A DNA stretch of 64,000 nt. Origin: Agelaius tricolor. Taxonomy: Eukaryota > Chordata > Aves > Passeriformes > Icteridae. Each line of letters begins with the position of its first letter. Position 1 is the stretch's first letter. The stretch spans positions 3,406,001 through 3,470,000 of the forward strand of contig JALJCS010000039.1 of the NCBI GenBank assembly GCA_023055355.1, read 5' to 3'. The notes under the pieces are model-generated. The model saw only the letters and a list, made by a program, of their open reading frames with translations. It was not told the DNA's origin and searched no databases. Made by a program: the position numbers and the translations under genes. Shown here piece by piece: positions 55,804 to 64,000 of the stretch.

Positions 55804-58541
55804 GGGACCGGAGGCGCGCGGCACCTCCGGGCGCTGGGGGTCGGAAGCGGGAGAGGGGGAAAAAGCCACTCAGCGCGGCGAAGCATGCCACGCACGCCCA
55901 CCACGGTGCGCACGGGCAGGGCTCTCCCCGCGCTACACCGCGCGTCATGGCCGGGCCTAGAAGCATGGCACGCTGGCCGCCGTAGCGGCGGCTTGCCCCC
56001 CGCCCCCCACACCAGCCCCCCCCACCCCGGTCTTGCACCGGTCTGCCACCAGTCCGTCCCCGCCGGAGAGCGGGGGCGCGGCCGCGGGCTCCTGAGCCTC
56101 TCACTGCCACGGCCAGCACCGCTGAATGCTGGTCGCCGGTGTGGCGCGTGTGGGCGCCATGGCACGGCCCGAGTTCTCCCGAGCTTGGCTCTCCTCGGTG
56201 TGCGCGCGAGAAAGCCACCCGGGTGCTGGGAGGGAGGGGTGATCGGCACGGCCCCTCCCGAAGGCGCGCCCGTCCCTTCCGTCACTGCTTCGCCCATCGA
56301 ACGACGCCTGTCCATCCGGCCGTGGCACCTTTCGGCGGCCGAGGTGGAAAGGGCGAGGGAGCCGGGTGGCGTGTGCGCCTTTGGGGCTCGGAGCAGGCGG
56401 CTCCTCCAGCCCTTCCCGCACCGGGGAGCGGGGCTTTTGCCGGCTGGCAGAGTTCCCCGCTTTCGGGCTGAGTGGCCCCCTTCTCGTGTGTGGCAGAGGA
56501 ACTCCAAGGGCCGAGGGCTCCGGGTGTTCCCGGCTGCGCTTCGTGCTGCGCGTGCACATGCGCACCTGAGGTGTGCTCAGTGGTCGGGCCCGTGTCCCCC
56601 GCGCTGGTGGGGCAGCCTGAGCCATGCCGGTCCTCTCGGTTGTGCAGCGCCTGGCTGCTGAGGGATACCCCGGGCCTCGAGAAGGACGTGGCGGTGGTGG
56701 CGGCAGATGTCGGGCGCGCCCCCGCCGGTGGACGCTCCCCCGAGGGCGGCAGCGGGGGAGGCAACCCGGCGGGGCCATGCAGGTCGTTTCCCTCGCCCCA
56801 GGGCAAGGTACCTAGTGCTCCGCGCCTCGGCGGTCCCCCCAGGTTTTTTCCCTCAGCGTCGTCAAATGCTGCGGGTTTGCCAAAAGGGGCCGGCCGGGCC
56901 GGGCGGTGGTTTAAAGACTTGGGCGGCTCGGCGTGGCCTGCCGTGGCAGCAGCGGTGCCGGCGGCGGTGGCAGCAGGCCTGCCACGCGGTGGCCATGTGG
57001 GGCGCCACAGAGGGGTGGGGAGCAGCTAATCCCGCCATCCCCTGCAGTGGTTGTCCCATCGTCACCAGCCGTAATCCTCCGTCGCCGTTGTTGTCCCTCC
57101 ACAGGCCGCGGGGGTTAACCGTGCCGTGCCAGGAAGGGGCGCCCTGCCCCCCCCCCCCGCAGCCCATCCTCGGCGGAGAGGCAGCGGCGCACTGTCAGCC
57201 GCGGGGGTCGACCTGCTCGCCTCGTCGTAACAGGCAACGCCGGCAGAGAGCGCGTTCTCTCTGCCCTTCCTCAGCCACGGGGTCGCGGCCACCTGGGCCC
57301 GCCCGCGCTCTCTCTCCTCGACCCGCTGCCGCAGTCTCTGGCGCGCGCGGCGCTGCATCTGGCGCGTCCGGCGCCTCTCCTCCCCTCGACAGCCTTTTCT
57401 CCTTGAATGCCCACTGGCCACACCGTCGTCCGCCGGCCGTCCCCTGGCTCATCCGCCCGCTCATGGGGGGTGAGCGCTATGCGGGCCATCCAGCAGCCGA
57501 GGCCCGCGAGCGCGGGTGACCCCATGCCGAGCAGCGGTGGTGCCGCCGCTCGATGGGTGTCCCTCCCTGTGGGGATGGTCAGCCGGAAGGCGCCCGCCAT
57601 CGCCTGGCCGCGGTCCCGTCCTGGGCCCCGCTTGTCGCGTCCTCCATCGCCCTTCCCAGCCGCATGTGGGCCGCAGGAAGGCATGCGGGGCGGCCACGGG
57701 GGCGCTTCTCCCTGCCCGGTCTCCGCGTGCAAACGAGGAGAGCGGGCGTTGCCCCCCGGCTCAGCACCATACCACCTTCCGCTGGGCGTGTGCCCGAGGG
57801 AAGGGGCCCTGGCGGTGCGACGTGGCGGCGGCGGTCCTGGGAGTGTGGCTATAGTGGCAATGGGGTCTGCTGTCCAGCCCGCCCCGGGCGCCGGTGACAC
57901 TGGTTTCGGTCTCGGTGGCACCTGCCTGCAGGGCTGGCGGCGGGTGCATCCGCCAGTCGCTCGCCTGCCCGGCAGGGGAGCAGTCCCACGGGAGGGGTAC
58001 CGGCGGGGGCTGGTTGTCGTTGCGTGCCATCTCAAGCCCGGGGGAAAGGCCGTGCTGTGGGGGAAGAGAAAAGCTGGCCGCACAGCGGCGCGGCGGCGCT
58101 CCGTGAGGCCCGCGGCGTCGGGGGCCGAGGGAGAGCCACTGTGTGCGGGGGCCGATGGCCGCACGCCCCCGGCTGCGAGCCATGTGTGTTGTGCGTGTCA
58201 TCCCGTCAAAGCGAGAAGCGGGCGGGCCGCCGTGCCCTCCCGAGTTCCAGCGCGTCCTGCGTGGCACACCGCACGGAGGCCGGGCTGAGCCCGGGCGCCT
58301 GGGCCGCCTTTGAATGACGGCGTTGTGAGGTCAGCGTCTCCGCTCGCAGGGGGAGGCAGTCGGGGGCGCGGGCTCCCCCGCCTCTGGGCTGGCCATCGGA
58401 GTGTGGGTCTCCAGTTTTTTTTTTTTTCCCTTCCATTTCTGTGTGCTTCTATGGTCGAAGCCAGGCGCACGCCCATGCGTCCTCGGCGCCAGAGTAACAA
58501 AAAAAAGGGCCGCTCAGCGTGAGCGGTGCCCGAAAGGCAGA
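55804..58541 (+). other. ITS1-like spacer with missing 18S 3' part
   Basis: GC-rich spacer between the 18S fragment and 5.8S. The conserved 18S end (GTAACAAGGTTTCCGTAGG...GGATCATTA) is not found; only a short GTCGTAACAGGC echo appears at 57223. The 18S deletion therefore runs directly into spacer. Long frames here (such as 57271-58164 minus) are not genes. Confidence 0.6.
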
Positions 58542-58607
58542 CGAGTCTTAGCAGTGGATCGCTTGGCTCGTGCATCAATGAAGAACGCAGCCAGCTGTGA
58601 GAATTAA

Positions 58608-58650
<43 letters not shown>

Positions 58651-58698
58651 TTGTGGCCCCGGGTTCCTCCCAGGGCTACGCCTGTCTGAGCATCACTT
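58542..58698 (+). rRNA. 5.8S rRNA, CpG-decayed
   Basis: Full length (157 bases). The core GAAGAACGCAGC and ATTAATGTGAATTGCAGGAC region is intact. Relative to the vertebrate 5.8S as I know it, nearly all other changes are at CpG sites and read TpG or CpA: GCAGTGG, GTGCATCAATG, CTGTGAG, CTTGTGGCC, GAGCATCACTTG. This is the mark of long-term cytosine methylation without selection. Confidence 0.93.
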
Positions 58699-59554
58699 GA
58701 CAATCAATCGCCGTCTGGGGGCCACCCTGGCAGCGCAGCTGGGGTTGCCTCGCAGGCCGGTTGCCCGCGGTGGGCGGCGGTGGCGGTGGCAGCGGCGTCG
58801 TCCCACCGGTTCCCGGCGGGAAGGCAGTCAGGGGTTCGGCGAGGGAAACGTTTCCCTAGGTGGCCTCGATCCCTTCCCTGCGGCCCAGTGGGCGTCGTCG
58901 TCGTCACGGTCATTGTCGTCGTCCTCACCGCGCAGGGCCTTCGTCCCCCTAAATGCAGCGAGCTGCTGGGGCGGAGCTCGTCCTCGCTGGGACCGTGCCG
59001 CGGATGCGGTGGCGCAGCGGCCTGGGGACAGCGAGAGACGGCGTCGAAATGCGCCGCTGAGGGCCGAGATAAAGAGAGAGGAGGGCGAGAAGGGGAGGCG
59101 AGGCGCGGGCCTCGCCCCTGGCCTCCCCCCAGCGCGGGCAGCTGTCTGCGGGTGGGTACCGCGGCGGTACCGTGCCATGCTGCTGCACGCGAGAGCGCCG
59201 GGGACGGGGGTTCCGACCCCCTCCTCCCTTCGCCCGCCCCCTCCTCCTCTGTCGTGGTCTCGGGGCGCACCGAGGGGCGCCGTCACTCCTCTCTCTCTCC
59301 CCACCGAGGCCGTCGCGCGCGCCGCTGCCCGGCCAGTCCTCCCGCGCGGGGCCGTCTCTGCCGCGCTCCCTTTTTTGGTTCTCGTCTCCGGGATGGGGTT
59401 CTCCATCTCCTCATCGCTCGCTCGCGCGCGCTCTCTCTCTCCAGCTCCCTCCGGGAGCGTGGAGAAGAGGGGGGCGGGTGGCGTAGCAGGCGAGGGAGAC
59501 AAGGCGGCCATCTCCGCGCACACCCCCGTCTGCGGCGTGGCCGAGCTTTGGGCT
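58699..59554 (+). other. ITS2-like spacer
   Basis: GC-rich spacer between 5.8S and 28S, with CT-rich runs (59290-59300, 59430-59450) and a trinucleotide-like GTCGTCGTC patch at 58892-58925. No gene. Confidence 0.75.
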
Positions 59555-61170
59555 TACAACCTCAGATCAGACGTGGCGACCTGCTGAATTTAAGGATATT
59601 TGTCAGCGGAGGAAAAGAAACTAACAAGGATTCCCTCAGTCACAGCGAGCGAAGAGGGAAAAGCCCAGCGCCGAATCCCTGCCCCGCGGTGTGGCGCGGG
59701 ACATGTGGCGTACAGAAGCCCCCCTCCCCGGCGGCACTCTTCGGGGATCCAAGTCCTTGTGATCGAGGCTGCAGCCCGCGGACGGTGTAAGGCCGGTAGC
59801 GGCCCCCCGGCATGCCGGGCCCGGGGCTTCTCAAAGTTGGGTTGCTTGGGAATGCAGCCCAAAGCAGGTGGTAAACTCCATCTAAGGCTAAATACCGGCA
59901 CAAGACCGATAGCCAACAAGTACCGTAAGGGAAAGTTGAAAAGAACTTTGAACAGAGAGTTCAAGAGGGCATGAAACCATTAAGAGGTAAACGGGTGGGG
60001 CCCACGCATTCTGCCCGGAGGATTCAACTCGGCGAGTTGCGGTCGGCCAGCGCGGGTTCGGTGGATCCTCGCCTCCGCCTCCCCTCCGTCCCCCGGGTGA
60101 ACCCCATCCATGGGAGCGAGCCAGGGGGGGCGGGCCAGTGCGGGGACCACCCCACCCGGTCGGCGGCCGGCCCAGGCCGGGCACATTTCCTCCATGGCGG
60201 TGCGCCGTGCCCAGCTCCGGGTCGTCTGGGAAGGCCTCCGGCGGGCAGGTTGCCCGGCGCCGCGCAAGCGGCGGTGGGTGTTACGGCCCCCAGGCAGCAG
60301 GTCTTGCTGAATCCCGGGGCCGAGGGAGAGGACCGCCGCCGTGCCCTCCTCCCCCCCGTCAGTGGCGCCGGGGCAGGGGGCGTCACTTTCCCCCCCTCTC
60401 CCTCCTGGGGTGGGGGGGGGGCGGGGGCGGTGTCCTTGCAGCGCGGCGTTTCGTGCGGGGGTGCGGGGGCTGGGCCTGCCGGCCCCTGGCGCTGCAGTCG
60501 ACCGGGGTGAACTGTCCTCAGAATACCCCGACCGCGCGGCACCGCCAGGCCGAGCTTGATGGGCCTCACTCAGGCGCCCGGGGTCTGTGGCAATGTCGGC
60601 TACCCACCCAACCCGTCTTGAAACACAGACCAAGGAGTCTAGCACATGCACGAGTCAGGGGCCGTCGTTGAAAGCCCGCGGCGCAATGAAGGCGAGGTGG
60701 GATCCCGGGGCGCGTGTCGCGCCTGGACGAGGAGCTGCGTGTGGGTGAGTGCGCTCCGCGTGGCCCGCCCGGGCGCTGGGGCGCGTGCGTGGCGGCGACT
60801 CTAGACGTGTGCCGGGCCCTTCCCATGGATCGCCCCTGCTGCGGCGGGTGCCACCTGCCCCCGCCTCCGCCTGCCGTCCACCTTGCTGCGGCCGGAGCCC
60901 CAGCGGCAGCCGGTGCTGTCTTCGTCGCACGCCACCGCCCCGTCGGTTCCTGCCAGCGGGGTCCCCAGAGCACACGGCCGGTGCGCGCGCGGCCATGGTC
61001 AGCGTCGGCCAAGCGGTTTGCGTGGGGGAAGGTCCCCGGGGGGGTCCCCCGGGCCAGCGCCCTGCCTCGGCCGGTGCCTAGCAGCCGGCTTAGAACTGGT
61101 GCGGACCAGGGGAATCCGACTGCTTAATTAAAACAAAGCATCGCGAAGGCCTGAGGCGGGTGTTGACGCG

Positions 61171-61202
<32 letters not shown>

Positions 61203-61219
61203 AGTGAAGAAATTCAATG

Positions 61220-61259
<40 letters not shown>

Positions 61260-61300
61260 TGGTTGCCAAATGTGTCGTCATCTAATTATGATGTGCATGA
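59555..61300 (+). rRNA. 28S rRNA, internally deleted and 3'-truncated (pseudogene)
   Basis: Three conserved blocks remain. The 5' end (CTCAGATCAGACGTGGCGAC at 59561 through AGGGAAAGTTGAAAAGAACT near 59928) is followed by a GC-rich expansion segment. A middle block (TACCCACCCAACCCGTCTTGAAACAC near 60600) is the second. The third, at 61083-61300, contains TTAGAACTGGTGCGGACCAGG and ATTCAATGAAGCGCGGGTAAACGG. The long core normally found between the second and third blocks is largely missing. The R2 target hexamer is altered (CTTAATGGTTGCC for CTTAAGGTAGCC). 28S identity stops at GCATGA (61300), where a retrotransposon begins. Confidence 0.9.
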
Positions 61301-61440
61301 GGGCTGGAGAAGGTCTAATTACAACTGGGCATAGCTGCAGAGATCGCACCTCCTCGTGGTCCCACTGGTAAGCCCTTAACAGGGTGACTAAGTCGATCTC
61401 TGCCCCAGTCTGGGAGCCATTGGGACTCACCAGCCCAACA
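61301..61440 (+). ncRNA. Possible HDV-like ribozyme at the R2 5' end
   Basis: R2 RNAs are commonly freed from the 28S co-transcript by an HDV-like self-cleaving ribozyme at their 5' end. Here the element begins GGGCTGG. A CCTCCTCG loop as in HDV L3 lies at 61349-61356, and a perfect complement CCAGCCC lies at 61430-61436. The complement is further from the loop than in a textbook HDV fold; AGCCC at 61370 is an alternative partner. Suggestive only. Confidence 0.4.
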
Positions 61441-61663
61441 GTTCCTTCCAAATTTCGGTGAAACAAGTTTCTCGGTCTAAATCGTTAGGCTTACTACCTG
61501 AAACCTGGCCCCCCGGTCGGACAGGGGCGACGGGTTTGGAGGTGGGCTGACCACCCAATCCATTCCCGATGTTGGATCCGGTCATGACTCAGCTATTCCA
61601 AATCCAAATCCGTTCCTCGGAGGAGGAAACTGGGGGCGGCCGTTCCACCTTACTAGGGTATCG

Positions 61664-62542
61664 GTGGGCACTCAGACCTCCCGAGATGATTTTGTAACAT
61701 CTACAACCACCAAATTGACAGAAAATGAATTGGGCTTGCTGGTGAATTTTTCTTTAGAACTGTATAGGTCAGATCTGCAGGAGCATGTACAGGGGGTGGT
61801 TAATTTTTCTGTTAATGGGGGGGTGTTGAATGGGTTTCCTGAGGTGTATGAACAGCCTACACCACAACTGAGTGAGGGGGACGACTTAAATTCTAGTCCC
61901 CCTAAGGACGATGATCAGAATGTACTTGAGAAAGGAGGCAGTGGGAAGGGGGAAGAGGGTACACCAGAGGCATTGCCTCCAGTGCCTGAGGTCCGCAGTG
62001 AACAAGCACCGGATGACATGGTGAAGGTGACTGTTCCTGACAAAAATCCACCATGTCCTTGCTGTGGTACCCGGCTCAACTCGATGTTGGCCCTAATTGA
62101 ACACCTTAAGGGGTCTCACGGGAGGAAGAGTGTGTGCTTTCGGTGTGCCTAGTGTGGGAGGGAGGATTTTAACCATCACAGTACTGTCTGTCATTTTGCA
62201 AAGTGCAAGGGTCCGAAGGATGCGGGACCTCCAGTGGGAGAGTGGATATGTGAGGTATGCAGTAGAGATTTTATGACTAAAATTGGCCTAGGACAACACA
62301 AAAGATTGGCACATCCACTGGTTAGAAACCAGGAGAGGATTGATGCTTTCCAACCAAAAGAAACATCAAACCGAGGAGCCCACAAAAGATGCTGGACAAA
62401 GGAGGAGGAAGAGCTACTTGTCAAGCTGCAGGTACAGTTCGAGAGTCACAAAAACATTAATAAGCTCATATCGGAACACTTAACAACCAAAACAGCTAAG
62501 CAGATTAGTGATAAAAGGAGAATACTGCTCAGGAAGAATTGA
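61664..62542 (+). pseudogene. R2 ORF N-terminal part: zinc fingers and Myb, interrupted
   Basis: Three zinc fingers in order. Finger 1 near 62053-62120 (C-x2-C...H-x4-H, PCCGTRLNSMLALIEHL). Finger 2 near 62135-62210 is broken by a TAG at about 62150-62152 between its cysteines. Finger 3 near 62250-62310 (CEVCSRDF...QHKRLAH). A Myb-like domain follows (KRCWTKEEEELL, near 62385-62520). These domains bind 28S DNA around the insertion site. The frame ends at 62542 and later ORF pieces are in other frames. The upstream start at 61664 is nominal. Confidence 0.85.
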
Positions 62543-63164
62543 GTGGGTGGGGGAGCAGCTGGGAACTTGAAATCAGAACCTGGGTCAAGTCATCAATCCC
62601 AGGCAGGAACTGTGAACAATGGACTTGGGGGGAACCACCAGCCGAGAGGACCAGCTGCTGGGAAGGGAACAATAGAGACATCTGGACACCACCTTGATAG
62701 GGATAATGGTCCCTGGGAAACCGTTGGCCAGCAGAGGGCGGGGTGACTGCAGGCTCATTATCAGAAAAGGATCAAAGAACATTTATCAGATGGGACAATT
62801 AACAACTTCCCCAGAGCATTTGAACAGTTATTAGAAGGCCAAAAGGTGCGACCACTGCTCAATCAGACAGCACAGGACTGCTTTGGTTGCCTGGAATCAG
62901 TGAGCCAAATAAGAACAGCACTCCGGGGGAAAGCAAAAAGGAAACTCGGGAGGAGCAGCCAAGAAAACAGTTTCAGAAGTGGATGAAGGACAGAGCGATC
63001 AAAAGAGGTAACTACCTCCGCTTTCAGCGTTTATTCCATCTAGATGGGGAAATTAGCGAAGATCATTTTGGACGACATCGAATGTCTGTCCTGCGATGTA
63101 TCACCCAGTGAAATTTATTCGGTATTCAAGGCCAGATGGGAAACACCTGGACAGTTTGGTGTGA
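62543..63164 (+). pseudogene. R2 ORF linker region with frameshifts
   Basis: Protein-like segments appear in alternating frames: a KEHLSDGTINNFPRAFEQLL stretch near 62770-62830, a KRGNYLRFQRLFHLD stretch near 63000-63050, and a stretch near 63060-63150. At least two or three indels are needed to connect Myb to RT, so the protein cannot be made in one piece. Confidence 0.65.
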
Positions 63165-64000
63165 GACTTGAGAGTCTTTGGAGACTTTGAAATTAAAGGG
63201 AAGGCCCACCATAAGGCCTTCAGGGACTTAATTACGGCCAAAGAAATTGAAAAGAACGTGCGGGAAATGAGCAAGGGCTCGGCGCCAGGTCCAGATGGGA
63301 TTGCCCTTGGGAACATCAGGAAGATGGATCCTGGGTATGCCTGGACTGCTGAGCTCTTCGACCTGTGGTTAACATCTGGTGACATCCCAGACATGGTGAG
63401 GGGATGCAGGACTGTTTTGATCCCCAAATTGACAAAACCAGAGCGCCTAAAAGACATCAACAACTGGAGACCCATCACAATTGGTTCCATCTTGCTGAGG
63501 CTGTTCTCCAGGATCGTGACGGCGAGGATGACTAAGGCGTGCCCCCTCAACCCAAGGCAGAGAGGTTTCATCAGTGCGGCGGGATGTTCTGAGAACCTGA
63601 AGCTCCTGCAAACTATAATTCAGACTGCCAAAAATGAACATAGACCACTGGGTGTTATATTCGTGGACATTGCTAAGGCTTTTGACACCGTGAGCCACCA
63701 GCACATCTTACACGTTTTACAGCAACGGAGAGTGGATCCCCACATCGTCGGACTGGTGGACAATATGTACAAGGACATCAGTACGTATGTCACCGTCAAG
63801 AAGAACACGCACACGGACAAAATCCAGATCTGGGTTGGAGTGAAGCAGGGTGATCCGCTGTCACCCCTTCTATTCAATCTGGCAATGGACCCCCTGTTGT
63901 GCAAGCTGGAAGAGAGTGGCAAAGGATTCCATCGTGGAGAGCGTACGATAACTGCCATGGCATTCGCTGATGATCTGGTCTTGTTGAGCGACTCCTGGGA
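63165..64000 (+). CDS. R2 reverse transcriptase domain, open to window edge
   Basis: An unbroken frame of 278 codons with the RT motifs in order: GSAPGPDG near 63278, NNWRPITI near 63460, RQRGF near 63560, VDIAKAFDTV near 63665, KQGDPLSPLLFNLA near 63845, and the catalytic FADDLVLL near 63965. The key aspartates are present. The rest of RT, the CCHC knuckle and the endonuclease lie beyond the window. Because the upstream ORF is broken this is part of a defective copy, although this domain alone shows no lesion. Confidence 0.85.

Larger units (their letters stand above)
61301..64000 (+). mobile_element. R2-type non-LTR retrotransposon (A-clade, 3 zinc fingers), incomplete at right edge
   Basis: R2 elements insert into 28S genes by target-primed reverse transcription. 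This copy joins 28S at 61300/61301 and has a 5' UTR of about 350 bases. An ORF follows with three N-terminal zinc fingers, a Myb domain, and reverse transcriptase running off the window. The three-finger layout matches A-clade R2s known from birds. The ORF is broken in its N-terminal half, while the RT frame is open from 63165 to the edge. The junction is about 39 bases downstream of the canonical R2 cut site. Confidence 0.88.

Noticed and set aside
57213..57240. Possible 18S 3' end (GTCGTAACAGGC)
   Set aside because: Only about ten bases match, and the rest of the highly conserved 18S terminus is absent.
53800..59800. Many long open frames (for example 58697-59587 plus, 57271-58164 minus)
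   Set aside because: They lie in rDNA external and internal spacers and overlap on both strands. GC-rich composition with few stops explains them.

Overview
The window looks like a passerine bird genome, in a repeat-dense and probably poorly recombining region. The evidence is a CR1 LINE tail, several avian-type endogenous retroviruses (ERVs) and solo LTRs including an ERV-L type, multi-copy maestro heat-like repeat (MROH) genes, an actinoporin-like gene remnant, and a decayed ribosomal DNA unit carrying an A-clade R2 retrotransposon. Everything I recognise is eukaryotic; there are no bacterial operons, CRISPR arrays or prophage.

Layout. 1-3458: plus-strand gamma-type ERV gag-pro-pol remnant cut by an antisense LTR. 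3459-6007: minus-strand ERV 3' half (env plus LTR). 6.1-6.5 kb: solo LTR. 7.9-13.4 kb: a 15-exon MROH-like gene on the plus strand whose exons join into a 643-codon open frame. 14.1-15.0 kb: 3' relic of another MROH copy on the minus strand. 15.4-22.2 kb: broken plus-strand ERV (gag end, pro, pol, env, 3' LTR). 22.9-29.1 kb: a second MROH-like gene on the minus strand, open for 731 codons over 15 exons. 30.4 kb: CR1. 31.46-34.93 kb: second copy of the 3.4-kb block found at 1-3458. 34.9-40.3 kb: a different, deleted minus-strand ERV. 40.6-42.2 kb: the last five exons of a third MROH copy on the plus strand. 42.7-53.2 kb: a graveyard of solo LTRs, several with exact target duplications, around an actinoporin-like pseudogene and a CpG-rich promoter-like island. 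53.3-61.3 kb: an rDNA unit (external spacer, 18S start, ITS1, 5.8S, ITS2, 28S pieces) that is deleted and CpG-decayed. 61.3-64.0 kb: an R2 element running off the right edge.

How it fits together. The order ERV block, minus-strand ERV, plus-strand MROH occurs twice with a period of about 31.46 kb. The left half therefore looks like a tandem segmental duplication, with the MROH genes as the host payload and ERVs at the junctions. The two full MROH genes face each other tail to tail. They share intron positions, an intron-1 CCCAT microsatellite and a 5' tandem array, but their last exons have diverged. The rDNA unit cannot make functional rRNA, and its R2 starts about 39 bases past the usual R2 target position.

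Gene models were built by eye from splice sites and frame. Family names come from motif recognition, with no database search. ERV genes are described as broken copies and no repaired sequences are given.
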